DNA from: Vibrio tubiashii
Lineage (GTDB): Bacteria > Pseudomonadota > Gammaproteobacteria > Enterobacterales > Vibrionaceae
Length of the DNA: 64,000 nt
Reading direction: 5' to 3'
NCBI RefSeq assembly: GCF_028551255.1
Contig: NZ_CP117030.1
Coordinates: forward strand, 1,178,001 to 1,242,000
Below the pieces are notes generated by a model. That model had not been told where the DNA came from and searched no databases. It was given only the letters and a program-made list of their open reading frames with translations. Positions 36,853 through 44,859 of this stretch are shown one piece after another. Numbering within the stretch: the first letter of the stretch is position 1; the number at the start of each line of letters is the position of its first letter. Position numbers and translations under genes: made by a program.

Positions 36853-36875
36853 GACTTATAAAATCATTATAAGTC
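36853..36875. promoter_or_regulatory. Perfect 9-bp inverted repeat upstream of aldo/keto reductase
   Basis: GACTTATAA-AATCA-TTATAAGTC lies in the 286-bp gap between the add terminator and the reductase gene. It resembles a repressor operator of the TetR or MarR size class. Nothing else in the gap is recognisable; no regulator gene is adjacent. Confidence 0.4.
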
Positions 36876-37070
36876 AGCTAATAACCTATAAGACAGCAGT
36901 TAATGGTTATGACCAGTCTTAACTTGTGGTTGATTCTGATTCAACCGCTAGCCCATTGTTCATCTATCCAGTAAACGCCACTATTTCTCTGTCATGACAA
37001 ACCACCTTTTAAAACATCTAAAAACGCTTAGTCGTTTTGGTTTTGCAGATTAAATCAGAGAGATAAAGAG

Positions 37071-38204
37071 ATGACAGACGCGCTCAGCAAAGACTTACCG
37101 TTTGATACGGTCAAATCCAACCCAAATACCATTGAATCCTTAACGACTTATCGGTTACTTGGCAACACTGGGCTGCGGGTATCACCGCTCGCGTTCGGGG
37201 CCGGGACATTCGGGGGAGAGTGGGGTGATGCTTGGTCTAGCAGTAAAGAGCAAGCGAAGCGTATTTTCAGTCGCTACATTGAAGCGGGGGGCAACTTTTT
37301 TGATACCTCAGATATTTATCAAAATGGCCAGAGCGAAGTCTGGCTTGGTGAACTGTTGAAGCAAGCGGGCAATCGTGATCGTATGGTTATTTCAACGAAG
37401 GGGACGCAAAACCAGTTTGCCGGAGATCCAAATGGTGGAGGTAACGGTAGCAAGCATATCGTTAAAGCGGTTGATGCTTCATTGAAGAGACTGGGGACAG
37501 ACTATATTGACCTTTATTTCTTACACCAATGGGACATGAGAACGCCACTGGAAGAGGTATTGTATACCTTCGAGCGTTTGGTACAGCAAGGAAAGATTCT
37601 TCACTATGGTTTATCAAACTTCCCTGCTTGGTATGTCGCCAAAATGCAAACCATCGCCGAGAAGAATCACTTTAGCCCGGTGAGTGCAATTCAAAACCAA
37701 TACAGTCTAGCGGCGCGCCATAGTGACTATGAACATCTGCCGATGTGTAAAGCACTTAATATTGGTTTCACGGCTTGGAGCCCGTTAGCCAATGGCCTTT
37801 TGACGGGCAAGTACCAAGTTGATGCACAAGGTAAGCTAACAGGATCAGGTAGGCTTACGGAAACTTGGACGACGGATCCCAGTGTTGCCAACCTTGCATC
37901 CGAAAAGAACGTTAAGTTGATTGCAGAATTACTTAAGATAGCGCAAGTCACTTGCCGTAGCCCATCGCAAATCGCTCTTAACTGGATGCTGAAACATCAA
38001 GGAGTGACCAGTGCGATCATTGGTGCTCGTAAGCTGGAGCAACTGGAAGATAACTTGCTCGCTTTGGAGTTTCATCTAGACTCGGAGCATGTGGAATCCC
38101 TTAACCGTTTAAGCGCGATGGAGCCGCTCTCTCCTTATAGCTACCACACAGATGCAATGCAGGAGTTGATTCACTCGGGCACAAAAGTGGAAGCTATGTT
38201 CTGA
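37071..38204 (+). CDS. Aldo/keto reductase
   Basis: 377 residues with the AKR TIM barrel. LRVSPLAFGAGTFGGEW, then FFDTSDIYQNGQSE with the catalytic Asp and Tyr, KGTQNQ with Lys, and LHQWD with His. SNFPAWY and the NADPH-binding C-terminus follow. It reduces an aldehyde or ketone with NADPH; subgroup AKR of the YajO/L-fuco-type barrel. The N-terminal extension of about 25 residues is longer than usual. AGAGAGATAAAGAG precedes the ATG. No regulator adjacent. Confidence 0.88.
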   Translation: MTDALSKDLPFDTVKSNPNTIESLTTYRLLGNTGLRVSPLAFGAGTFGGEWGDAWSSSKEQAKRIFSRYIEAGGNFFDTSDIYQNGQSEVWLGELLKQAGNRDRMVISTKGTQNQFAGDPNGGGNGSKHIVKAVDASLKRLGTDYIDLYFLHQWDMRTPLEEVLYTFERLVQQGKILHYGLSNFPAWYVAKMQTIAEKNHFSPVSAIQNQYSLAARHSDYEHLPMCKALNIGFTAWSPLANGLLTGKYQVDAQGKLTGSGRLTETWTTDPSVANLASEKNVKLIAELLKIAQVTCRSPSQIALNWMLKHQGVTSAIIGARKLEQLEDNLLALEFHLDSEHVESLNRLSAMEPLSPYSYHTDAMQELIHSGTKVEAMF

Positions 38205-38247
38205 CACCGACATAGCTGTTAACTGAGATGACTGAAGCAGGAGACAG

Positions 38248-38370
38248 ATGCCAAGCTACACGGCATAAACCGCGCAGTTCTACAACAAAGTCTATTTCCC
38301 GAAAGTGGCACAATCACTTGGACAACAAGGCTTTGTGTTTGCAGATGAACTTGCGTCACTTGCTTTAGTT
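38248..38370 (+). pseudogene. Possible short gene remnant after the aldo/keto reductase
   Basis: AGGAGACAG precedes an ATG at 38248, but TAA follows after six codons (MPSYTA). The same frame then reads TAQFYNKVYFPKVAQ and SLGQQGFVFADEL, which looks like real protein, before turning into low-quality sequence that includes a terminator. I do not recognise the family. It may be a gene cut down by a stop and a deletion. Confidence 0.3.
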
Positions 38371-38387
38371 ACAATTGTCTATTCCGT

Positions 38388-38416
38388 GCACTGGCGAAAT
38401 CGTCAGTGCTTTTTAC
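38388..38416 (+). terminator. Rho-independent terminator
   Basis: GCACTGGCG and CGTCAGTGC (with one G-T pair) around AAAT, followed by TTTTTA. It would end the aldo/keto reductase transcript. From here to the DUF1826 promoter (about 100 bp) nothing else is recognised. Confidence 0.7.
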
Positions 38417-38516
38417 ATCAAATTCCTAGCAAAACTCCAACTACTAGCAAACAAAACGGTACCAAAGTCGTTCGAACACTATCATTAGGAACTGCAATAC
38501 TTGTGGAACACTTTCG

Positions 38517-38532
38517 TTATGTTATAACATAA
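38517..38532. promoter_or_regulatory. Perfect 16-bp palindrome at the DUF1826 promoter
   Basis: TTATGTTATAACATAA is fully self-complementary and sits four bases before the perfect -10 hexamer TATAAT (38537-38542). It therefore covers the -35/spacer region, as a repressor site would. Its TGTTATAACA core resembles Zur-type half-sites but has no central spacer. Identification as a Zur site is a hypothesis. Confidence 0.5.
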
Positions 38533-38536
38533 ACAA

Positions 38537-38542
38537 TATAAT
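38537..38542 (+). promoter_or_regulatory. Candidate -10 element of the DUF1826 gene
   Basis: TATAAT, 87 bases before the start codon, with no good -35; the region 17 bp upstream is TCGTTA within the palindrome. This suggests a weak or activator-assisted promoter. Confidence 0.45.
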
Positions 38543-38629
38543 ATCCTTTTGTCCCACATACAGATGTAAGTTTTTCTTATGAATTAATCTGTCCTGATAA
38601 ATATAGTTTGACGTGATTGGAGCTATTTA

Positions 38630-39310
38630 ATGAATGCTGTTGTAACTGGTCCAAACATCGCTAACACAACGGAAATTGAGATTGAAACTCCATGCGTTAG
38701 CTTGGGCGAGCAAGCCACTGTACTGAGTGATATCTACCAAGACGGGGTCAATATTGCCGTCTGGCAACGTCGTTTCGATCAAGACTTTACCAACGCCGTC
38801 AGCCAATATTTGGCCGCGAACCCAACCATTAGTAAATCTTTGACTGTTTCCCCTGCAAATGCATTTGAGGTTCTTGACTACGCGACTGATGGTGAAGCGC
38901 CAAAAGCCCTTCTGGAAGATATGGCTCAGCTTGTGGATATGTTCTGCTACCTGTTTGAGTTGGATGAAGTAGGATTGCGATTTGCCACATTAAGCGGAGC
39001 CATGTGTCCGCGATTCCATGTTGATCAAGTGCCATGCCGCCTTGTGACTACCTATCATGGTGCAGCAACTGAGTGGCTGGCTAACCCAACTTTAGATCGT
39101 TCAAAGCTGGGTCGTGGTAGTAATGGCCTATCAGATTCTCTTTCCGGCCTGTATCAACACGAATCCGATGTTCAGCAATTGCATTGCGGTGATGTCGCAT
39201 TGCTTAAAGGTGGTCGCTGGGAAGGCAATGAAGAGACAGGGTTAGTTCACCGTTCTCCTACCATTGATGCAGACAAGCCTCGATTTATAATGACACTCGA
39301 CTTTGGCTAA
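38630..39310 (+). CDS. DUF1826 domain protein
   Basis: 226 residues, soluble. The conserved stretch CPRFHVDQVPCRLVTTYHG at 126-144 has two Cys and His residues that could bind metal, and FHVD resembles an oxygenase-like His-x-Asp. The segment GSNGLSDSLSGL and the C-terminal GRWEGNEETGLVHRSP are also family-like. DUF1826 genes are often found near zinc-homeostasis genes, from memory of comparative genomics. GGAG precedes the ATG. Its promoter has a perfect palindrome. Function unknown. Confidence 0.75.
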   Translation: MNAVVTGPNIANTTEIEIETPCVSLGEQATVLSDIYQDGVNIAVWQRRFDQDFTNAVSQYLAANPTISKSLTVSPANAFEVLDYATDGEAPKALLEDMAQLVDMFCYLFELDEVGLRFATLSGAMCPRFHVDQVPCRLVTTYHGAATEWLANPTLDRSKLGRGSNGLSDSLSGLYQHESDVQQLHCGDVALLKGGRWEGNEETGLVHRSPTIDADKPRFIMTLDFG

Positions 39311-39378
39311 AAGACGATTTGAGAGACGTAAACAATAGGGGCCAACCATGCCCCTATTGGTTTACTTTGATAACTCAA

Positions 39379-39921
39379 TTAAAAAACACCATTTGAGTTT
39401 TGGATATCCCCACCACTAATCAATGAGTACACTCTCATTGAAAAATCCAGAGCTTGAATGGAGTCCCAGTGCTCTACAATTCGACCATCTTCAATACGCC
39501 ATTTATCAATGATGTTCATCCCTTTCTGGTCGTTACCTCGATCTTCTTTGTCAAGTGTGGCATGCGAATGGAAGATGACATAATCGCCATCGACATAGAT
39601 GTGCTTAACGTCATACGTATAGTCTGGGTACTCTTCTACAAACTCTTGTAAGAAACCCACCAGACCCGTCACTTTGTCTGGTAGGTTGCGATTGTGCTGT
39701 ACGTAAGCGCTATCGTTGTAATGTTCAAGAACATAATCAAAATTGTGGTTGTTCATTAAATTTTGCACAAAATCAGTAATCAGCTCAGCATTTGCGCGCT
39801 CTTGTGCTGTCCAGTTTGGCTTTTGCAGTTTTTGTAAATCGATCGTTAGCTTATCTGTTGATTGTGCATAAGCAGCTGTACTTAATAGCAAAAGAATCGT
39901 TGTTGTCATTGCCTTTAACAT
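39379..39921 (-). CDS. Secreted SnoaL-like protein
   Basis: 180 residues with a signal peptide (MTTTILLLLSTAAYA, cleaved before QST). The body is SnoaL/NTF2-like: FVQNLMNNHNFDYVLEHYND, SAYVQHNRNLPDKVTGL and DKWRIEDGRIVEHWD, where the paired DGRIVEHWD is typical of SnoaL-like polyketide-cyclase relatives. Periplasmic. Divergent from an HxlR regulator, which probably controls it. Confidence 0.8.
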   Translation of the reverse strand: MLKAMTTTILLLLSTAAYAQSTDKLTIDLQKLQKPNWTAQERANAELITDFVQNLMNNHNFDYVLEHYNDSAYVQHNRNLPDKVTGLVGFLQEFVEEYPDYTYDVKHIYVDGDYVIFHSHATLDKEDRGNDQKGMNIIDKWRIEDGRIVEHWDSIQALDFSMRVYSLISGGDIQNSNGVF

Positions 39922-40002
39922 AGTTCACTCCTGTTGAAATCATCTCAAATAGGTATACATTGATAACCATAGTAATTAATAGTAACCTACATAACAAGAA
40001 GG

Positions 40003-40033
40003 TACCAAAAGCTACCCTAGGCACATTTTGGTA
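40003..40033. promoter_or_regulatory. Inverted repeat in the SnoaL-HxlR intergenic region
   Basis: TACCAAAA (40003-40010) and TTTTGGTA (40026-40033) are exact complements 15 bp apart. HxlR-type regulators bind such spaced repeats between divergent genes. Placed 39 bp before the HxlR start. Confidence 0.4.
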
Positions 40034-40071
40034 ACCTAAGACAAGTTCTGGGAAGAGAAAGGAGCAGCAAG

Positions 40072-40452
40072 ATGTCACTTAAAGCTAAGCCAGAAAGAAG
40101 AATTTTCTACAACAATGAGGAGTGTGCTGTTCGTAATGTAGTGTCGCAAATTGGTGACAAATGGTCACTACTCATCCTATTTGCCCTAGTAGATGGAGAA
40201 GATAGGTTCAACTCATTGAAATCAAGGATTGAGGGCATATCCCAAAGGATGCTAACTCAAACGCTAAGAGATTTAGAGCGTGAGGGTTACGTGAATAGAA
40301 CGGTCTATCCTGAAGTTCCGGTGAAAGTAGAATATAGCTTAACAATTATGGGGCGAGAGCTAGTTAAGCCTCTGTATCAGTTAGTTTCTTGGGCCGATGA
40401 CCACAGGCAAGAGATCGAAAGCGCTCGCAAAGCTTATGATGATAGAAGTTGA
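40072..40452 (+). CDS. HxlR-family transcriptional regulator
   Basis: 126 residues, one winged-helix domain. VSQIGDKWSLLILFAL, RFNSLKSRIEGISQRMLTQTL and GYVNRTVYPEVPVKVEYSLT are characteristic HxlR segments. An N-terminal Cys (ECAVRNV) sits at the position used for aldehyde or thiol sensing in this family. AAAGGAGCAGC precedes the ATG. Divergent from the secreted SnoaL-like gene. Confidence 0.9.
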   Translation: MSLKAKPERRIFYNNEECAVRNVVSQIGDKWSLLILFALVDGEDRFNSLKSRIEGISQRMLTQTLRDLEREGYVNRTVYPEVPVKVEYSLTIMGRELVKPLYQLVSWADDHRQEIESARKAYDDRS

Positions 40453-40465
40453 CCTGCCTTAAAAA

Positions 40466-40499
40466 AGAAAATCCCTCGATAGATATCGAGGGATTTTAG
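40466..40499. terminator. Bidirectional terminator between HxlR and hydrolase genes
   Basis: AAAATCCCTCGAT and ATCGAGGGATTTT form a perfect 13-bp stem around a 4-base loop, with A-rich sequence on one side. Confidence 0.85.
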
Positions 40500-40524
40500 T
40501 ATTCATCTTAAGCAATTTAGCCGA

Positions 40525-41460
40525 TTAGATGTTTTTATCAAAAAACTGAACGACTGCGTCAGTTGATGTTTGTACGTCTTCTTCAACATCGTAGAAATCA
40601 AATTGAGATACGTCTTCCAACCAAACTGCTTGTACATTGTCACCTGCTTTTTCTAGGTAACCGTGTGTACCGGCTGGAATTGCCATTGCCTCAGAAGCAA
40701 CAAGTAGAACTGGTTTATCTTGTTGAGCAGCAGTTGCATGTGCATCATAAGTCAGCCAACCTGCCCATGAACCTACGTTGAAAGCGTTATCCCACTCAGG
40801 GATCAGGCCGCGATCTTTCTCTGTGTAGTAAGGTACGTTGTACATTAGAGCATTTTGGTTAGTCAGGCTCGCACCCTCAATGATCTGAGGCTCATCACTT
40901 GTCAAAGCTGAAATACCTGATTGAATTAGGTTTGCTACTGACTCTGCACCACCATATACCGCGTTAACAATTGAGCGATCGTGAAGCCAAGGCGCTACCG
41001 CAGCCGCTGCGACGACATCATCATTACCCAAAGCGGCATCTAACATGTAACCCGATGAAGCACAAATACCTAGGCCGTATGCACGAGTAGTATCAATGCC
41101 TTTCACTTGATCTAGCGACGCAAAAACAGCTTTGATATCAGCGATTTTACGTTGAGGATCTTCAAGTTCTTTTAGCTCGTCTTTTGACTCACCCCAACCA
41201 CGGAAGTCAAATGTCACCGCCGCATAACCTTGCTCTGCTAGATGCTCTGCGTAGTTTGCAGGCATTTGCTCTTTTACTGTGGTCCAAGCGCCAGTCACAA
41301 CAACAACTGGTGGATTTTCAACATCGTCAGGAAGGTAAATATTCGCTGCCAGTTCACCTACCTCAGTTTGAAGCGTAGTGTGTTTTACAATCGTGTCTGC
41401 GTAAGCACTAGATGTGAATGCTGCAGTTGCTACTGCCATAACTAAAGCTTTTTTCATCAT
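40525..41460 (-). CDS. Secreted alpha/beta hydrolase
   Basis: About 311 residues from the ATG at 41460 (GTGAG before it). The signal peptide is MMKKALVMAVATAAFTSSAYA. The fold shows VVVVTGAW, FDFRGWGES and the nucleophile elbow GLGICASSGY. The nucleophile position by the G-x-Nu-x-G rule is Cys or Ser, unlike a classic GxSxG, so a dienelactone-hydrolase-like cysteine is possible. Catalytic Asp/His would be near PVLLVASEAMAIPAGTHGY. Substrate unknown; periplasmic. Confidence 0.82.
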   Translation of the reverse strand: MMKKALVMAVATAAFTSSAYADTIVKHTTLQTEVGELAANIYLPDDVENPPVVVVTGAWTTVKEQMPANYAEHLAEQGYAAVTFDFRGWGESKDELKELEDPQRKIADIKAVFASLDQVKGIDTTRAYGLGICASSGYMLDAALGNDDVVAAAAVAPWLHDRSIVNAVYGGAESVANLIQSGISALTSDEPQIIEGASLTNQNALMYNVPYYTEKDRGLIPEWDNAFNVGSWAGWLTYDAHATAAQQDKPVLLVASEAMAIPAGTHGYLEKAGDNVQAVWLEDVSQFDFYDVEEDVQTSTDAVVQFFDKNI

Positions 41461-41606
41461 GGTATATCTCACTATGTTTTTTGGTCCGTTAAAACAGTGC
41501 TTCCCGCTACAACAAGCACCTCTCTAAGATGTCTATTAATTTAGTTGAGAAGATTGCGCAGATATTGAAGAAAATTGAGTTTTGTTTGGTAGAAAATTGC
41601 ACTTTA

Positions 41607-41640
41607 GAAAAGACCCCCTTAGCCACGAAAGCCAAGGGGG
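41607..41640 (-). terminator. Hairpin terminator after the secreted ankyrin gene
   Basis: CCCCCTTAGC and GCCAAGGGGG pair with one mismatch. On the minus strand it is followed by TCTTTTC. It lies between the end of the ankyrin operon and the start of the hydrolase gene. Confidence 0.55.
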
Positions 41641-41660
41641 AGAAGCTAGAGTTTGATGAT

Positions 41661-42098
41661 CTACAAATTGGTTAGATAATCGACTATCTCTTGCTTTCCT
41701 TCTGCTCGGGCTTTAGATAATGGTGTGTTGCCATCTAAACCTTTGATAGATAGATCGCCACCATGTTCAACCAACAACTTTAAAGCCGGCAGATTGTTGG
41801 ACCATACAGCATCGTGCAGTGGCGTGTAACCATTGCGTGGCCCAATAGCGTTGACGTCGTAACCTGCATCAATGAGTAACTGAACGATCTGTAAATTGTC
41901 TTGAAACATAGCAGCATGAAGTGCAGTTCCGCCATAAGTGTCTCTTTCATCGGGATCTAGATTTTGCTTTAACAGCTCTACAACTTGCTCTTGATTACCA
42001 TGGTAAGCAGCTAAATGAAGAGTATCACTACAGAATGCGTAGTAAGAGACGGTAAGTGCTGATAATAAGATAGCCGTCATTGATAGGATCTTTTTCAT
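41661..42098 (-). CDS. Secreted ankyrin-repeat protein
   Basis: 145 residues. The signal peptide (MTAILLSALTVSYYAFCSD) is followed by three to four ankyrin repeats: TLHLAAYHGNQEQVVELLKQ, TALHAAMFQDNLQIVQLLID, TPLHDAVWSNNLPALKLLVE and TPLSKARAEGKQEIVDYL. It mediates protein binding in the periplasm or outside. It follows the NTF2-like gene by nine bases. Its repeat GPRNGYTPLHDAVW is nearly identical to a repeat of the cytoplasmic paralogue in the same operon. Confidence 0.85.
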   Translation of the reverse strand: MKKILSMTAILLSALTVSYYAFCSDTLHLAAYHGNQEQVVELLKQNLDPDERDTYGGTALHAAMFQDNLQIVQLLIDAGYDVNAIGPRNGYTPLHDAVWSNNLPALKLLVEHGGDLSIKGLDGNTPLSKARAEGKQEIVDYLTNL

Positions 42099-42107
42099 CC
42101 TCAGTCC

Positions 42108-42605
42108 CTATTTGATGATTTTTGCGTCGAGTTTGGTCAGCTTCAGCATGTCACCAACTCGGATGATCTTCAGCTCTTGGTGAACCATAACATCGTATTG
42201 CTGGTTATCTTTTGATTTTGCTTTCCAGTTTACGTCGTATGAGATATCCCAACCTGATATCTGATCACCCGTGACAATAATCTCTTTAATGGTATGACCG
42301 TTCCAGATGATATTGTCAGTGACCCCTTGATACCAGCGGAGAAAATCTTGCTTAGAGTGGATCGGAAAATCAGGATACTGCATCTCTACTTGCTCACTGA
42401 TTCGGTTAAGAAAGTACCCTGGTTCGAGTTGATGATCGAACGCAGCGAACCATTGATAAACAAAGCTCTTTACGTCGTTTTCACTCATTTGAGAGCGAGC
42501 GTGAACGTCGTAGGTTAAGCTTAAGCTGTTAAGTGAATCATTGGCTTGTACTTGCGGCATGAGTGCTAACCCAGTTAGTAGTAGAACTGTTGTTACTTTA
42601 TTCAT
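42108..42605 (-). CDS. Secreted NTF2-like protein in the ankyrin operon
   Basis: 165 residues from the ATG at 42605; the start overlaps the upstream ankyrin gene by eight bases. The signal peptide is MNKVTTVLLLTGLALMPQVQA. The body fits an NTF2-like fold (FVYQWFAAFDHQLEPGYFLN, DFLRWYQGVTDNIIW, VHQELKIIRVGDMLKLT). Ligand unknown. Middle gene of a three-gene operon, so it may act with the secreted ankyrin protein. Confidence 0.75.
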   Translation of the reverse strand: MNKVTTVLLLTGLALMPQVQANDSLNSLSLTYDVHARSQMSENDVKSFVYQWFAAFDHQLEPGYFLNRISEQVEMQYPDFPIHSKQDFLRWYQGVTDNIIWNGHTIKEIIVTGDQISGWDISYDVNWKAKSKDNQQYDVMVHQELKIIRVGDMLKLTKLDAKIIK

Positions 42606-43554
42606 TGGTTGTGTTCTCAAGTAGATTAATAATCGATTGATAGTGATACTGTTTCGCTAAGTCGAGTGGTGTCTTCCCGTCATAACCTTTTAAGTTTGTT
42701 TTTGCTCCTGTTGCTATCAACTTTTTCGCCGCATCAACATGACCATGCCACACCGCATCATGAAGCGGTGTATAGCCATTATTCGGTCCTTGCGCATTGA
42801 GTGTTTCGGTGAAGCCAGGGTAACGAGAGAGAACATCGATAGCTTGTGCATGTCCGTTGTAAGCGGCTTTGTGCAGTGGTATCGCCTTCATGTAATGATC
42901 TGGGATGGTTTGATCCCCGCCCACCCTCATAAGCACATTTAAGGTTTCCGTAAGGCCATCTCGGGCTGCGATCATCACAGCAGTATGTTCATCATTTCCA
43001 GAGCTACTAACAGAGGTCGCGATGTTGAGTGCTGTAAGATCAGATTGCTGAGCGATGGCGCGCGCTTTTTCTTGATCAGACATAGAGAGATCAGTCGTTA
43101 TATTCACTGCGTTCAGTAAGCTTTGCTGCTTGTTGATACTACAGCGATGTTTTGCAAACAACTCACGTAATTCCTGTGCTTGAGCTTGACCAAACAGGTC
43201 ATCTTGCGAAGCACCAAAATCGATAAACTGTTCTGCTTTAAGGCCAAAAGTTGAAACGATTTCAATGTTAATATCCGGATTAGTCAGCAATGCTTTTACC
43301 ACTATAGGCTTACGGTGCCACACCGCTAGCATCAGTGGAGTCACGCCATGCTTGGGGGTCTGCAGATTGACGAACGCGCCGTTACTCATTAATGCTAACG
43401 CCCAATCGGGTGAAGTTTGCTGCGCTGCTATATGCAGTGGGGAATTGCCCATCACAGAGTCCAACTGATTAACGTCGGCATCACCTTCTAGTAATTGTTG
43501 AAAAGCATCCATATCTTGTCGAGTGATGGCATAGTGTAATTTCGGCAGCGCCAT
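42598..43554 (-). CDS. Cytoplasmic ankyrin-repeat protein
   Basis: 318 residues, no signal peptide. At least seven ankyrin repeats span 5-310: GNSPLHIAAQQTSPDWALAL, GVTPLMLAVWHRKPIVVKAL, EHTAVMIAARDGLTETLNVL, KAIPLHKAAYNGHAQAIDVL, GYTPLHDAVWHGHVDAAKKL and GKTPLDLAKQYHYQSIINLL. The middle (about 110-170) is less regular. It is the first gene of the operon and is divergent from a LysR regulator 105 bp away. Confidence 0.85.
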   Translation of the reverse strand: MALPKLHYAITRQDMDAFQQLLEGDADVNQLDSVMGNSPLHIAAQQTSPDWALALMSNGAFVNLQTPKHGVTPLMLAVWHRKPIVVKALLTNPDINIEIVSTFGLKAEQFIDFGASQDDLFGQAQAQELRELFAKHRCSINKQQSLLNAVNITTDLSMSDQEKARAIAQQSDLTALNIATSVSSSGNDEHTAVMIAARDGLTETLNVLMRVGGDQTIPDHYMKAIPLHKAAYNGHAQAIDVLSRYPGFTETLNAQGPNNGYTPLHDAVWHGHVDAAKKLIATGAKTNLKGYDGKTPLDLAKQYHYQSIINLLENTTNE

Positions 43555-43659
43555 AATTATCTTTCTCCGAATGGGTAATCATTATGTGCAATTAGTATTG
43601 ACCAAAGTTTTGTTAACTTGTAGCGTGCAAATACTTACCTTTAAGATAACTTTAAGTTA

Positions 43660-44565
43660 ATGAAATCATTTCCCTCTCAGTTACCCATTTTTATCCAAGT
43701 TGCCAAGCTGGGAAGTTTTGCTAGAGCAGCGCGTGAGCTCGGTATATCAGCTCCTGCTGTTAGTAAGGCAATCGGAAAATTGGAGCAAGAATGGCAAACC
43801 AAGCTGTTCTTACGCTCGTCCCATTCTCTTAGTCTGACACCGATAGGCGAAACACTGTTTGTGCGTTTAGCGCCATCGATTGATAAGATTCAAAGCCAAA
43901 TTGAACAACTGACAGATGACAGTAAGAACGTTTCGGGAAAAATCAAAGTCAACCTGCCTGCTAGCTCTATCGGCCAAGATATTGTGCTACCACTCATTGT
44001 GGAGTTTATGGCTGAGTATCCAGAAGTTCACTGTGACTTGAGCTTCGATGACCGAAATATTAGCTTGATTGAAAACGGGTTTGATCTTGGTGTCGGAGCA
44101 TCCATCAATGAAGATTCGCGTCTTATCGGGCGACCGTTGTTTTCTACCTCGATAGGCATCTACGCCTCGCCCGCTTACATTAAGCGTAATGGCAAACCGC
44201 AGTCTTTGTCGGAGCTCAATCAACATCAATGCTTGCCCGTACGTTCACTAACCACCGGGCGAAAGCACAAATGGCGGCTTAGCGTTGATGGTAATTCCGT
44301 GATGTACGAGCCAACCGGTTCACTAGTAGTGAATAGCTTCAGCGCCGCCAAAGAAGCAACACTGTTAGGCGCTGGTATTTCTTGCTTGGGCAATTGGATG
44401 TTCGATAAAGAGTTAGCGAAAGGTCAGATTGTTCCTGTACTAGAACAGCATTGGGGTGAGCAAATACCCATCTGGATCTATTACTCCTCCAAAGAGTATT
44501 TGCCTACCCGAGTAAGGCTGTTAATCGATTTTCTCGTCGAACGTATCGCCGCTAAGAAAATCTAA
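43660..44565 (+). CDS. LysR-family transcriptional regulator
   Basis: 301 residues. HTH at 1-60 (SFARAARELGISAPAVSKAI), CrgA-like effector domain at 90-295. It is divergent from the ankyrin/NTF2/ankyrin operon, which is its most likely target. It resembles the LysR gene at 47511-48401 in overall sequence (shared VNLPASSIGQD/VNIPDSFGRR and PIWIYYSSKE/PVWVYYSSRD blocks). Confidence 0.9.
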   Translation: MKSFPSQLPIFIQVAKLGSFARAARELGISAPAVSKAIGKLEQEWQTKLFLRSSHSLSLTPIGETLFVRLAPSIDKIQSQIEQLTDDSKNVSGKIKVNLPASSIGQDIVLPLIVEFMAEYPEVHCDLSFDDRNISLIENGFDLGVGASINEDSRLIGRPLFSTSIGIYASPAYIKRNGKPQSLSELNQHQCLPVRSLTTGRKHKWRLSVDGNSVMYEPTGSLVVNSFSAAKEATLLGAGISCLGNWMFDKELAKGQIVPVLEQHWGEQIPIWIYYSSKEYLPTRVRLLIDFLVERIAAKKI

Positions 44566-44755
44566 TCCCCTACTAAATGCATCACCTTAGACTCGTCAAT
44601 TGGGTAATCGATAAAACTTTTTGCCTTACCAACATATTAGCTTGAGCGACGGCGTTAATGGTTTCAACAAGGAAGAGCACACTCCATTCTCAGTCCCAAT
44701 CATAAGGAAATTTCTTGAAATCCATTATAGACATTTTGGCAACAGTGAAATGTCA

Positions 44756-44775
44756 AACGTGATATTTATCACGTT
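44756..44775. promoter_or_regulatory. CRP/FNR-type palindrome before the 104-residue secreted protein gene
   Basis: AACGTGAT-ATTT-ATCACGTT is a perfect 8-bp inverted repeat. The inner TGAT-N4-ATCA fits FNR and CGTGA-N6-TCACG matches eight of ten CRP bases. A second inverted repeat, GACATTT/AAATGTC (44730-44736 and 44748-44754), lies just upstream. The gene starts 85 bp downstream. Confidence 0.45.
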
Positions 44776-44859
44776 TATAAATTTAAGCATAATCTCTCCC
44801 GTACCAAGAACAGCGGTTCTTAAGAAAAGCATAACAAAAGCATTCAGAGGAATAAGATT

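Noticed and set aside
38305..38532. 75-codon plus-strand frame after the aldo/keto reductase
   Set aside because: It contains a terminator hairpin and the palindrome; only its first part looks like protein and is listed as a remnant.
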